From: JAYZDF01 sp036337945
GTDB taxonomy: Bacteria; Myxococcota; Kuafuiibacteriia; Kuafuiibacteriales; Kuafuiibacteriaceae
Direction: 5' to 3'
DNA length: 38,469 nt
NCBI GenBank assembly: GCA_036337945.1
Contig: JAYZDF010000068.1
Coordinates: 1-38,469 of the forward strand
In this document: piece after piece, positions 1 through 7,827 of the stretch
How positions within the stretch are numbered: position 1 is the stretch's first letter
Layout of the letters: each line of letters begins with the position of its first letter
The notes under the pieces: model-generated
The model's input: the letters and a program-made list of their open reading frames with translations, nothing else
Databases searched by the model: none
Told to the model about the DNA's origin: nothing
Program-made: the position numbers and the translations under genes

Positions 1-61
1 TGACGCAACCGAATATAAGAACGAGATGAGCTATGAACTGATGTAATTTATTCGTTTTCAT
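1..61 (-). CDS. malG: MalG-like ABC transporter permease, N-terminus only (truncated by window edge)
   Basis: Only the first 20 codons are present. They begin at an ATG that overlaps the malF stop in an ATGA arrangement (58-61), so the two genes are translationally coupled. The visible peptide starts MKTNKLHQFIAHLVLIFGCV, a short polar head leading into a hydrophobic segment, as at the start of MalG inner-membrane permeases. In this transporter family MalG pairs with MalF to form the channel energised by MalK. The assignment rests mainly on position after malK-malE-malF and on the N-terminal character. The rest of the gene lies outside the window. Confidence 0.7.
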   Translation of the reverse strand, partial: MKTNKLHQFIAHLVLIFGCV

Positions 62-1701
62 CGTAATGCTTCCTCTGCGGACCGGCTTACTCGCGCTGTC
101 ATCCAACCGTAGACGAGCAGCACTAGAAAAATGATTACTGAGCAGGCAGCGGCTTTTCCATATGCGCCGCCTTGTGCAAGTCCACGCTCAAAGGCCCATC
201 GATAGGCTTCGGTGACCAAGATATCTGTTCCGCCATCTGGTCGGCCTTCTGAAACCAGGTAAATGACCTCAAACTTATTGAATGTCCAGATTGAGCCTAA
301 GATCGTTGCCGGAAGCAGCGCTGGTTTGAGTAGTGGTAGCGTGATTTGAGTAAACTTCTGCCATCCATTCGCGCCGTCGACATCTGCCGCGTCATACAAA
401 TCTCCAGGAATAGAGGTCAGAGCGCCCAGGCAAACAACCATCATGAACGGAAAGCCGAGCCAAACGTTGGTAATAAGGTTGGCGCAAAACGCAGTGAAGG
501 TGTCGTGCATCCACGACATGCCTTCGAGCCCTAAAATACGATTGATCACGCCGATATCTGCGTCAAACATGCTTCGCCAGATGAGCGCTGTCAGATAAGC
601 GGGAACGGCCCATGGAATAATTAGGATGACGCGGTAAATCCGCGTCCAACCAGATGCATGCTTATGAAGAAGCAGTGCGAAGCCAAGGCCTACACTCAGG
701 TGAAGAATCACGTTGAGGAAAGTCCATATGACGGTGACAACAAGCGTATAGAATATTGAGTGTGGGCCTTCTGAGCCGGTCAAGATTTGACGAAAATTAT
801 CAAGACCTACAAAGCTATAGTCACCGTGAACGTGCCGGAAAAAGGCAAGTCCGATTCCTACGACAAACGGAATACCGACCAATACGAAAAGGCCGAGCAT
901 TGCGGGCGAAATCGCAACGTAGGCTTCTCGAGAGCGCTGAACGGAATCAAGAGATCTTTCGAAGGCAGAAGTCGCAATGAAGACGAGTGCGATAGCCCCA
1001 GCGACGTAAATTGCTGCCAGAGTCCCCCAAAAGGAGCCACTTGGACTCACGACCGCCGGTGCTCGTCGACCGCCAGCCCTCAAGAACTCACTGGCCTCTG
1101 CGGCACTTAGACCCAGGTACTGGCTTCCGATGACACCAGTTGAAATTGCTAATCCAGCTAAGAGCACTACGCTGCCGACAACAGGAGTCTTTTTGGCGGC
1201 GAAGATGCTTGCGATGAAGAGGCAAATGCTAATAGCGAAGAAAATTCCCCAAGAGAACGGTACTACTGGTAGTGATTCACTCACCAGTACTTCACTTGTT
1301 TTCATTCCGTCTGCGACAGTTACACGAACAGAGCCATCTTTGAGTCTTTGGACCACCGGCTTCTTCGTCCGCCGCGCATCGCTGTGGCGGTCGGCGCGAG
1401 CTTTGTCTTGGTCGTTTTCTCCGGTGAGAACTGTTCCAGCCCGTGAAGAATCAGCAGTGTTTACTTCGTAGCTTCGCTTGTTTAGGAAATGATATTTCGC
1501 GGATTTGGTTTCTTTGACGATCGTGACGTTTTGCTTGTCACTGGGACCTGACTTCAAGGCTTGGTGAGCATCTAAGATTGCCCTTGTCACCTCGACTTGC
1601 TCGAACTGGCCCTTGATAACAGATTGCGCGCCGAACCCGAGAGCATATGTGAGTCCGAACGCAAAAATTCCAGAGATTATCAACCGAACATTTTGTTTCA
1701 T
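58..1701 (-). CDS. malF: MalF-like sugar ABC transporter permease with N-terminal periplasmic domain
   Basis: This is an inner-membrane permease of a maltose/oligosaccharide ABC importer. The C-terminal half (about residues 260-540) is a typical binding-protein-dependent permease domain. It contains the EAA-type cytoplasmic loop, seen as DAADVDGANGWQKFTQITLP, which docks on the ATPase. The N-terminal part has one membrane segment (about 7-27), a soluble stretch of about 120 residues, then further membrane segments at about 150-168, 174-195 and 225-245. E. coli MalF instead carries its large periplasmic loop after the third segment, so the topology differs. The gene overlaps malE upstream and malG downstream by four bases each (ATGA). 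At 547 residues it is close to E. coli MalF (514). Substrate specificity is inferred from the family and from the nearby amylase. Confidence 0.85.
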   Translation of the reverse strand: MKQNVRLIISGIFAFGLTYALGFGAQSVIKGQFEQVEVTRAILDAHQALKSGPSDKQNVTIVKETKSAKYHFLNKRSYEVNTADSSRAGTVLTGENDQDKARADRHSDARRTKKPVVQRLKDGSVRVTVADGMKTSEVLVSESLPVVPFSWGIFFAISICLFIASIFAAKKTPVVGSVVLLAGLAISTGVIGSQYLGLSAAEASEFLRAGGRRAPAVVSPSGSFWGTLAAIYVAGAIALVFIATSAFERSLDSVQRSREAYVAISPAMLGLFVLVGIPFVVGIGLAFFRHVHGDYSFVGLDNFRQILTGSEGPHSIFYTLVVTVIWTFLNVILHLSVGLGFALLLHKHASGWTRIYRVILIIPWAVPAYLTALIWRSMFDADIGVINRILGLEGMSWMHDTFTAFCANLITNVWLGFPFMMVVCLGALTSIPGDLYDAADVDGANGWQKFTQITLPLLKPALLPATILGSIWTFNKFEVIYLVSEGRPDGGTDILVTEAYRWAFERGLAQGGAYGKAAACSVIIFLVLLVYGWMTARVSRSAEEALR

Positions 1702-2903
1702 TTGTTGAGCGCCTTCATGATTCGTTTTTGAGCGTCTGCGGCGGCGTCTTTCGGTGCAGCACCTTTGTGTAAGGTATTGTACAGCGCTGCGTTCATGGGG
1801 CCCCAGACGGCATTCATGTTCGGAAACGATGGTGATGGATTCGAGTTTTCGAATGCATCACGAAATGCTGAATAGATTTGCTTCGTGTTCTCACTGAGCT
1901 GAGGCAGTACTCGGTCCCAGGCTTCATTGAGAGTGACCGTTTGCTTCCCCTGCATCATGCGTGCAGCAGCAGCTTCCGCGTCATCGGCAAGGTGAGTCAT
2001 CAACTCAAAAGCCGCGCGTTTATGCTTCGATTGCCGGCTCATGAAAACACCTTCACAGCTAGAAAATCCACTGGCGGCGCGGCCTTCGAAAAAAGGAGGG
2101 ATTGCGGAAACTTGGAAGGGAACCTTCCCTTGAACAGTATCGAGGAACCAGGGGCCATTGATGATCATAGGCGTTCGACCTGAGACGAACATCGAGCTTG
2201 CAACAACCGGAGTGGGGTCATCAGGCAGAACATTCAAGTCTTTAATGCGCTTTGCTGTCCGAAGTGATTCAGCGACACCGGCGTTATTCACATCTGGGGT
2301 TTTCGAGTTTTTAGGAAAGATGCTTCCATTCATCGAGTAGAGTAGAGGAGTGTGAAAGAAGAAGTCTCCGGCTGGATATACGAATCCGAATTCACCCTTT
2401 TCTTTATTTGTATGAGCTTTCGCCAGTTCCACGAGTTCATCACTTGTTTTCGGAGGAGCTTTAATTTTGTCGGTTCGAGTAAATAATGCGAGTGCTTTGA
2501 AAGCCAGTGGAAGGCCGTAAAGCGAGTCACCATATGCAAGAGCAAAGACGCAAGATGTGAGATGTCGGTCTAGTTGCTCTTCCGTGACTAAAAGCTCAAT
2601 TGGTTCGAGGAGTTTACCTTCTGCCCATCCGCCAATGCGGTCATGAGCAAAAATAAAAAGGTCAGGACCGTGACCTCGAGGAATCGCAGCCGTAAGTTTA
2701 TCGGCAAGCGCGTTGAAGGGCACAAAGCTCGCTTCTATTCTCAAAGAATTATTAGAGTCATCGAACTTCTTAACTATCGAATCGAGAGCTTCTCGTTCAC
2801 CTGCAGTATAGCTATGCCACAACCGAATGACAGTCTCTTCTGCTTGGGCAGGTAATGCAGGAATGCAGGTAGCGAACACCAAAGCCAATACTAGCTTTTT
2901 CAA
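1698..2903 (-). CDS. malE: Maltose/oligosaccharide-binding periplasmic protein
   Basis: This is a family 1 extracellular solute-binding protein of 401 residues. It starts with a clear Sec signal peptide: MKK, a hydrophobic core, and a probable cut after PAQA near residue 21. The mature part begins with the classic hinge-domain opening (ETVIRLWHSYTAGE) followed by a DxIVKKFDDSN-type helix. A later segment (RTPMIINGPWFLDTV) is typical of MalE-like proteins that bind malto-oligosaccharides. It would capture sugar in the periplasm and deliver it to MalF/MalG. It is coupled by four-base overlaps to malK upstream and malF downstream. The exact sugar cannot be read from the sequence. Confidence 0.86.
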   Translation of the reverse strand: MKKLVLALVFATCIPALPAQAEETVIRLWHSYTAGEREALDSIVKKFDDSNNSLRIEASFVPFNALADKLTAAIPRGHGPDLFIFAHDRIGGWAEGKLLEPIELLVTEEQLDRHLTSCVFALAYGDSLYGLPLAFKALALFTRTDKIKAPPKTSDELVELAKAHTNKEKGEFGFVYPAGDFFFHTPLLYSMNGSIFPKNSKTPDVNNAGVAESLRTAKRIKDLNVLPDDPTPVVASSMFVSGRTPMIINGPWFLDTVQGKVPFQVSAIPPFFEGRAASGFSSCEGVFMSRQSKHKRAAFELMTHLADDAEAAAARMMQGKQTVTLNEAWDRVLPQLSENTKQIYSAFRDAFENSNPSPSFPNMNAVWGPMNAALYNTLHKGAAPKDAAADAQKRIMKALNK

Positions 2904-3970
2904 TTCAGCTTTCCTCCAGCCTCGCCGTTTTCGTCGGAGAAGATATGAATCTCGCTCTCCTTAATATCAAGCCGCACCTGGTCGCCACGCTTGTGGCTGG
3001 TAAGTCCCGCCACTTGTACTGTCACCTTCTGCTGATCTTCGAGTCTGAGCCGAATCACTGATTCACCACCGAGCGGCTCAACCAAATCGATCTGACCTGC
3101 TAATGCGCCATTTTCGGCAATGTGAAAAGATTGAGGACGTACACCGACAAATACGTGAACATCTTTGTGCGCAGCATATTTGCCTTCTTCACCAATTCTC
3201 GCGTCGTTAATTGCTAGGTTTCCAGCTCCGTCGATTTTTGCAGAGATCAGATTCATCGGAGGTGAACCAAGAAACGAACCAACAAAACCGTTATTGGGAT
3301 TTTCGTAAACCTCCAAAGGGGCGCCCTGTTGCTGCAAGACTCCTTGATGAAGAATGACGATCCTGTCAGCCAAAGTCATCGCTTCAACTTGATCGTGAGT
3401 TACATAGACAGTTGTGATTCCAAGCTTTGCGTGAAGAGCCGCGATTTCGGTTCGCATCTGTGCACGAAGTGCAGCGTCCAAGTTTGAAAGTGGTTCATCA
3501 AACATGAACACTTTTGGCCGCCGAACAATTGCACGGCCCATGGCTACGCGTTGGCGCTGGCCGCCTGATAACTCTTTTGGCTTTCGATCCAACAGGTGTT
3601 CTATATCTAGGAGCTTGGACGCTTGTTCGATTTCTTTAGCAATCGTTTCCGCGGGAGTCTTCCTTACCTTCAGACCAAACGCCATATTTTCACGAACCGT
3701 AAGATGGGGATACAGTGCGTAGCTTTGAAAGACCATCGCTACATCGCGTTCCTTAGGCGCTAGGTTCGTTACATCATTACCGTCGATGAGAATCTGCCCG
3801 TCGCTGGGTGACTCTAGACCCGCAATCATTCTGAGCGTCGTTGATTTTCCGCACCCTGAAGGACCGAGTAAAACGATGAACTCGCCCGAGTTTATAGTCA
3901 GATCGAGCGGCTTCAGGACGCTGGTTTGACCGAATTGTTTGGATAGATTCTTGAGGACGATGTCCGCCAT
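2900..3970 (-). CDS. malK: MalK-like ABC transporter ATPase (UgpC/MsmX type)
   Basis: This is the cytoplasmic ATPase of the sugar importer, 356 residues from the chosen start. The Walker A motif GPSGCGKST lies at about residues 36-44. The signature LSGGQRQRVAMGRA, Walker B FMFDEPLSNLD and switch region VYVTHDQVEAMTLADR follow in order. A C-terminal TOBE/regulatory domain of about 120 residues completes the MalK/UgpC architecture. I chose the ATG at 3970 because MADIVLKNLSKQFG aligns with usual MalK N-termini. The frame also opens at a TTG at 4009, which would add 13 residues without family support. No strong ribosome-binding site precedes either start. The gene heads the operon and overlaps malE by four bases. 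Confidence 0.9.
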   Translation of the reverse strand: MADIVLKNLSKQFGQTSVLKPLDLTINSGEFIVLLGPSGCGKSTTLRMIAGLESPSDGQILIDGNDVTNLAPKERDVAMVFQSYALYPHLTVRENMAFGLKVRKTPAETIAKEIEQASKLLDIEHLLDRKPKELSGGQRQRVAMGRAIVRRPKVFMFDEPLSNLDAALRAQMRTEIAALHAKLGITTVYVTHDQVEAMTLADRIVILHQGVLQQQGAPLEVYENPNNGFVGSFLGSPPMNLISAKIDGAGNLAINDARIGEEGKYAAHKDVHVFVGVRPQSFHIAENGALAGQIDLVEPLGGESVIRLRLEDQQKVTVQVAGLTSHKRGDQVRLDIKESEIHIFSDENGEAGGKLN

Positions 3971-4112
3971 GGCTGACAGACCGGCTAACACGAGTGTCCC
4001 AGACTCCAAAGTAGAATTGTGGCAACTTCGACAATATTTTTAGAGACGAATTTGCATTACTGTCTTGATATCTCCGAAATCTGAAAGCGAAATGTTACCT
4101 CGGTGTGACAAA

Positions 4113-4128
4113 CTAGAACGTTGTCTAG
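4113..4128. promoter_or_regulatory. Inverted repeat upstream of malK (possible operator)
   Basis: A 16-base inverted repeat, CTAGA-ACGTTG-TCTAG, sits between the TRL-like lipoprotein gene and the mal operon, about 140 bases upstream of malK. It overlaps a second short repeat (GACAA ... TTGTC, 4107-4125). Its position fits an operator for a sugar-responsive repressor or a weak transcription boundary. No T-tract follows. The functional reading is inference. Confidence 0.3.
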
Positions 4129-4464
4129 CTATTGTGAAACTTGTGCGGTGATTCGAGTGCAATATTGAGTGTAGACGCCGAGGAAATTCATGACTCTGGT
4201 GTCAACGGCGATATTTTTCAGTGTTTTTCCTGACGCTCCTGCCGCCGTGAGTGCCGCTTGTACCGACCAGTCACCAACTGCTACCAAACCGAGAACCTGA
4301 GTGGCACAACTTTCGCCGCTTATCGTGGTTGCACCCATGTTGGTCGTCTTTCCGGGATCAAAGGCCACGGGGTTCTTCACACTGGTGAAGAGGGCCCCTA
4401 CGGGCGTGCAGCCGGCAAAAGCGAGCAAACAGATAAAGAGAGCAAAATGCCGAATAATCTTCAT
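4129..4464 (-). CDS. TRL-like family lipoprotein
   Basis: A 111-residue predicted lipoprotein. The N-terminus is a signal peptide ending in the lipobox LLAFAGC, with the lipidated Cys near residue 19. The mature sequence matches my recollection of the TRL-like family: an early VKNPVAFDPG segment, a GESCATQVLGLVAVGDWSVQAA block, and a final segment with DTRVMNFLGVYTQYCT. Members are small envelope lipoproteins of unknown function. It is transcribed on the minus strand toward malK, but the 158-base gap to malK and the repeat between them argue against a single operon. Confidence in the family is good; no function can be given. Confidence 0.75.
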   Translation of the reverse strand: MKIIRHFALFICLLAFAGCTPVGALFTSVKNPVAFDPGKTTNMGATTISGESCATQVLGLVAVGDWSVQAALTAAGASGKTLKNIAVDTRVMNFLGVYTQYCTRITAQVSQ

Positions 4465-4536
4465 GGGTGCCAGATATCATGAAGTTGGGCTGGGTGTAAG
4501 CCAATGAAGCTTGAGAAAAAAGCGTCAACCTTAGGC

Positions 4537-5757
4537 TCATAAGCTATGAGCACTGTCCTTTAGATCTTCTCGTAGATAGGTAGAGACTGCCTCCGCAATT
4601 TTCTCGGCAATAAGCGTCGCTCGTTCCTCAATCATTCTAACTGGTGTGAGATCCTCAATTTCCCAAATCAAATCTTTTCGCACTTCGACTGATATTGCAC
4701 TCGGCCGCTCCGGGCTTGTCCGAAAGTTTTCGACCAAATAGTAGTTCTGATCTAGAAACTCACGAATATGTTCATATGCGTCTCGCGCTTCTGCGAAAAA
4801 TTCTCCATCGTTCTCCGGAGGTGTTCTGAAGCGATGTAAATAACCATAAAGTGCTTCAGCCTGTGCTTCTCTGAGGTTTGTATTCAATAGCATATGCCAT
4901 ACAAGTCCATAAGATGAGTCTTCCTTGGTTTCAGGATGATGCTCGGCAAATACGTCACGAAGATGCTGAAAGAAAAACCATACGAGAGCTCTAATTTCTA
5001 AGCTGCCGTCCGGTAAACAATAAGGATAGTTGTGCTCCACTAATACACCTGCTTTTTCGAGGTGTAGTGCTATGCGGTCCCTGAGAATTCTGGTTGTTGT
5101 TGATTCTGCGAGGATATCTGGAAAGAGTGGATCGAATTTTCCAAAAGGTAACTTTGAAAATCGTTGATAGCTGAGTGACCGAGAAATGAGACTAACCTCA
5201 GGTCGCTGAGTGCGTGAAACATTGTGCTCGTCATAGGTATGAATGGAAATCTTAATGAGTGAGTTTGCGATGACAGACTCCATTTGTTTTGAGATTTCAT
5301 CGTAATACGTCCGAAGAACTCTATATTTCTCCTCATGCGAAAGCATGTCGGAAAAAGGCGGGTTAATTGCGAGGCGTTCGAGTGAATTCGCGCCAGAGGT
5401 GGAACTTCCAGGAAACCGGTTGAAGTCCATGACTACGCGAGCAAGGTTCACCCGGTAATAGTGTTCAAGCCCAAGAAAAGAGACCAGTTTCTCGGCGACG
5501 AGGTTGGCTCCCCAATCGCGCTCGATGACGTAGTGCTCCCACAAGGATTTATCTTCCTGCAAACGAGTGATCCGAGAAGTTCGCATGAGTTCGGGCGGAA
5601 TGAAGTTTCCGTCGTGAACGGTATCAACAACGATCCGTGGCTTTATGTCGTCTGGGATATTTGTGGTCGAATTCGACACCGGCGCGACCTTTATTTTTTC
5701 GAAAAGGTGGTCGCACTCGGTGGTGTATTGGGTAATTGAATTCGAAGGTCTGTTCAT
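4537..5757 (-). CDS. N-formylglutamate amidohydrolase-like protein
   Basis: A cytoplasmic hydrolase-like protein of 406 residues. Motifs of the N-formylglutamate amidohydrolase family are visible in order: VHDGNFIPPEL near residues 48-57 (His49), QEDKSLWE near 67-74 (Glu68/Asp69), MDFNRFPGSS near 110-119, and SIHTYDE near 171-177 (His173, Asp176). Together these resemble the metal-ligand and substrate-binding positions of that zinc-peptidase-like fold. The family removes formate from N-formylglutamate in histidine degradation, but many members have other roles, and no hut genes are nearby. The N-terminal 40 residues and the C-terminal 120 residues are less typical. It is divergent from the DUF2520 gene, with a shared 68-base intergenic region. 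Confidence 0.72.
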   Translation of the reverse strand: MNRPSNSITQYTTECDHLFEKIKVAPVSNSTTNIPDDIKPRIVVDTVHDGNFIPPELMRTSRITRLQEDKSLWEHYVIERDWGANLVAEKLVSFLGLEHYYRVNLARVVMDFNRFPGSSTSGANSLERLAINPPFSDMLSHEEKYRVLRTYYDEISKQMESVIANSLIKISIHTYDEHNVSRTQRPEVSLISRSLSYQRFSKLPFGKFDPLFPDILAESTTTRILRDRIALHLEKAGVLVEHNYPYCLPDGSLEIRALVWFFFQHLRDVFAEHHPETKEDSSYGLVWHMLLNTNLREAQAEALYGYLHRFRTPPENDGEFFAEARDAYEHIREFLDQNYYLVENFRTSPERPSAISVEVRKDLIWEIEDLTPVRMIEERATLIAEKIAEAVSTYLREDLKDSAHSL

Positions 5758-5765
5758 AGTTGATT

Positions 5766-5802
5766 CACTCGTCCGTCCGATTTGTGACTAGACGGACAAG
5801 TG
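5766..5802. promoter_or_regulatory. Imperfect 12-base inverted repeat in a divergent intergenic region
   Basis: The arms CACTCGTCCGTC (5766-5777) and GACGGACAAGTG (5791-5802) are complementary at 11 of 12 positions and separated by 13 bases. They lie between the start codons of two divergent genes, 5757 on minus and 5826 on plus. The symmetry and position fit a shared operator site or a hairpin in the plus-strand leader. No T-run follows, so a terminator is unlikely. Confidence 0.45.
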
Positions 5803-5825
5803 ATAGTGTGCCGATCATTGAGAAA

Positions 5826-6470
5826 ATGCACCAGTCCCTGAGTATAATTGGCCGTGGAAAGCTTGGGAGAGCTTTAGCGGAAGCCTGGAACGGTCAAGTA
5901 CAGCTTTATTCACGTGAGGGTCGACCCTCGGGTTGGGTATTGCTGGCTGTTCCGGACGACCAGATTGAGTCGGTCGCTGAGCATTTTCAAGGGCGCTGCG
6001 TTCATTTATCCGGAAGTCGACATTTTCCGCACATTCCCTGCGCTCACCCGCTTACGAGCTTCAATGGAGGAGTATCTGACTGGTCCGACACACCGCTGGC
6101 GATTACCGGTCAAGTACCAGATTTTATAACGGACGCTTTCCGCGATCTCGGGTTTGCGCCGTTTTCGCTACCGGCAGAAAAAAAAGCGCTTTATCATGCC
6201 GCGGCTGTTTTCACCTCAGGCCACGCAGCGACCCTTTGGTTACTTGTCGATAAGCTTCTTCGCGACAATGATGTTCATCTGCCCGGAAGAGGGATTTGGC
6301 CTCTTGCCGAAAAGACCCTTATAAACCTTCAAGAGCTTGGAGAATCAGGCAGAACAGGACCTTTCGTTCGCAACGACACCGAAACAATCAAAAGAGATAC
6401 AGATGCTCTCCCTGAATCTCTGCAGAGCTTGTTTGCCTTGATTGGCGAGTTTTACGAAGGTGGCTCGTAG
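5826..6470 (+). CDS. DUF2520/Rossmann-like NAD(P)-binding protein
   Basis: This 214-residue protein resembles the Rossmann-like plus DUF2520 architecture, related to pyrroline-5-carboxylate reductase and ketopantoate reductase folds. The nucleotide-binding loop IIGRGKLGRALAEAW is at residues 7-21. WVLLAVPDDQIESVA marks the fourth strand and HLSGSRHFPHIPCAHPLTSF the next block. The C-terminal helical half (AAAVFTSGHAATLW onward) is typical of DUF2520. The substrate is unknown. The frame stays open upstream to a TTG at 5760, but the ATG at 5826 places the Rossmann loop close to the N-terminus as usual and is preferred. The next gene starts 34 bases downstream. Confidence 0.75.
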   Translation: MHQSLSIIGRGKLGRALAEAWNGQVQLYSREGRPSGWVLLAVPDDQIESVAEHFQGRCVHLSGSRHFPHIPCAHPLTSFNGGVSDWSDTPLAITGQVPDFITDAFRDLGFAPFSLPAEKKALYHAAAVFTSGHAATLWLLVDKLLRDNDVHLPGRGIWPLAEKTLINLQELGESGRTGPFVRNDTETIKRDTDALPESLQSLFALIGEFYEGGS

Positions 6471-6504
6471 CCGACGGGTGCGTCGCGTGGTATAGGCGTC
6501 GCCT

Positions 6505-6999
6505 ATGCGGTTTTCACACGGAAAAATCAGTTTTGACGTACCAGAAGAATGGGTGGATGTTTCGCAAATTGCTTTCATGGCACCCGCTCAAAATGACTTG
6601 GCAGATGACTTTGCAAAAAGAGCAGCAGCGGCAGGCGCTCCGATAAATCTTGAAATACCTGCTCAAGGGAACTCGCGCGCCAATTTCGCGTTCTCTATTC
6701 GACCTTATTTCCTCGAGATGGACCCCAAAGAGTTTTGTGGAACCGAACTTAAGGCGATGCTGGCCAATATGCCCAACTCAAAATCCAGCGAAGTGGAATG
6801 GATTGAAGTCAGTGAAATACCCGTGGCTCACGCGGATCTCGAAATCACAATGGATGGAGCGGGTCTCAAACAATTCCATGCTCTCGGGGTCTTCGGAGGC
6901 GGAATATTACATTTTTGCGGAACTTCCTCTGTAGGGGACTTCCCATCCCAAAAACCGGTGTTCCTCGAAACGCTCTCTTCCATTCTGATTGCAGAATAG
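6505..6999 (+). CDS. DcrB/DUF1795-like protein
   Basis: A 164-residue protein without signal peptide or membrane segment. The opening, RFSHGKISFDVPEEWVDVSQIAFMAP, and the later pattern of alternating strands ending in a helix (FLETLSSILIAE) resemble DcrB/DUF1795 proteins. These are often found near type VI or other secretion genes, but their role is not established. It follows the DUF2520 gene with a 34-base gap and may be co-transcribed with it. The stop codon is the first element of a run of small palindromes (6999-7045). Family assignment is moderate, made from the N-terminal pattern only. Confidence 0.6.
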   Translation: MRFSHGKISFDVPEEWVDVSQIAFMAPAQNDLADDFAKRAAAAGAPINLEIPAQGNSRANFAFSIRPYFLEMDPKEFCGTELKAMLANMPNSKSSEVEWIEVSEIPVAHADLEITMDGAGLKQFHALGVFGGGILHFCGTSSVGDFPSQKPVFLETLSSILIAE

Positions 7000-7045
7000 T
7001 GCACATGTGCACCATCAAAGGTGCATCCTGCCCGCTTGTCTGGGC
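6999..7045. promoter_or_regulatory. Cluster of short palindromes between the DcrB-like and Gly/Tyr-rich genes
   Basis: A perfect 14-base palindrome, GTGCACATGTGCAC, occupies 6999-7012. It is followed by TGCACC-ATCAAA-GGTGCA (7007-7025 region) and TGCCC-GCTTGTCT-GGGCA (about 7029-7045). These could be an operator plus transcript hairpins. No T-tract follows, so a classical terminator is not supported. Confidence 0.35.
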
Positions 7046-7129
7046 ACAAACGTCCTCGTAGTCACTGCTTCTCATTGGCATGTATTATGCTACTTTATCC
7101 CGCAGACACTTTAGTCAGGGAGAAACATC

Positions 7130-7711
7130 ATGGGAATTTCTAGTTTACTCAATCGTCGAAACTTCAATCCGCAAACCGGGGTTGTAGAATTCAAAGGCTC
7201 GGTCGGCGATGGAGAGGCCGTCGTCAATCAATACGGCATCCACAATCATAAAGCTGGACTCGGCAACAACGTCATCGAATCAGGGGCGAACGTCGCGACC
7301 ATGATCGGCGGCCCAGTCGGCGTCATCGCTAATGGCGCTAATGCTGTTCGCCATGCCTTCAAAGGAAACTGGGGTAGCGCTCTCAAAAGTGTCGGAAAAG
7401 GCGTTGCATCTATGATTCCCGGCCTTAATCTAGTCGTTGGTGGCGCTAGCTTGGTCAAAGACGGCGCGGACGTCCTTCGACATGGCGTCGGCGCTATCGA
7501 ACAGGGAGTCAAAGGTGGCTACGAACGACAATCTCAAATGGCAAGCCGCATGTTCGGTCAAAATATGAACTACGGTCTCGGCATGTCCTATGGTGGCCAA
7601 TCAGCTATGTACGGTGGTCAGTTCGGTCAATATGGATACGGCGGAAACTACGGCTACAATCCTATGATGCAGGGTGGATTTGGTTACGGAATGAGTCCTG
7701 GATACTTTTGA
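7130..7711 (+). CDS. Gly/Tyr/Met-rich protein of unknown function
   Basis: I do not recognise a family. The 193-residue product starts MGISSLLNRRNFNPQTG. Between about residues 55 and 125 it has two Gly/Ala/Val-rich amphipathic or hydrophobic segments (ATMIGGPVGVIANGANAV; GKGVASMIPGLNLVVGGASL) separated by a basic linker. It ends in about 50 residues of Gly-Tyr-Gln-Met low complexity. No signal peptide is present. A good ribosome-binding site (GGGAG) lies before the ATG and a hairpin terminator follows at 7729-7765, so it is probably a single well-expressed gene. Its glycine-rich hydrophobic composition and lack of a Sec signal recall the Gly/Met-rich protein in the type III locus at 27894. 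A secreted type III substrate is possible but only inferred. Confidence 0.7.
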   Translation: MGISSLLNRRNFNPQTGVVEFKGSVGDGEAVVNQYGIHNHKAGLGNNVIESGANVATMIGGPVGVIANGANAVRHAFKGNWGSALKSVGKGVASMIPGLNLVVGGASLVKDGADVLRHGVGAIEQGVKGGYERQSQMASRMFGQNMNYGLGMSYGGQSAMYGGQFGQYGYGGNYGYNPMMQGGFGYGMSPGYF

Positions 7712-7728
7712 TAACTATTCTCGTCACG

Positions 7729-7765
7729 GTGCACTGACCTTCAATTGAAAGTGCGCTGTCTTTTT
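7729..7765 (+). terminator. Rho-independent terminator after the Gly/Tyr-rich gene
   Basis: GTGCACT (7729-7735) pairs with AGTGCGC (7750-7756), seven pairs with one G-U. The loop contains the self-complementary TTCAATTGAA, and the T-rich tract TCTTTTT (7759-7765) follows. It lies 18 bases after the stop codon of the upstream gene. Confidence 0.65.
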
Positions 7766-7790
7766 CAACAATACAAGTGCCAACGAATGC

Positions 7791-7823
7791 GCCCGGTACG
7801 GACTTTGCGGTCCCTTACCGGGC
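7791..7823. terminator. Strong hairpin between convergent genes
   Basis: GCCCGGTA (7791-7798) is the exact complement of TACCGGGC (7816-7823), with an inner GGAC/GTCC pairing. It sits in the gap between the plus-strand gene ending at 7711 and the minus-strand gene ending at 7828. The flanking T-tracts are poor, so it may act as a bidirectional terminator or mRNA-end stabiliser. Confidence 0.5.
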
Positions 7824-7827
7824 ACTT

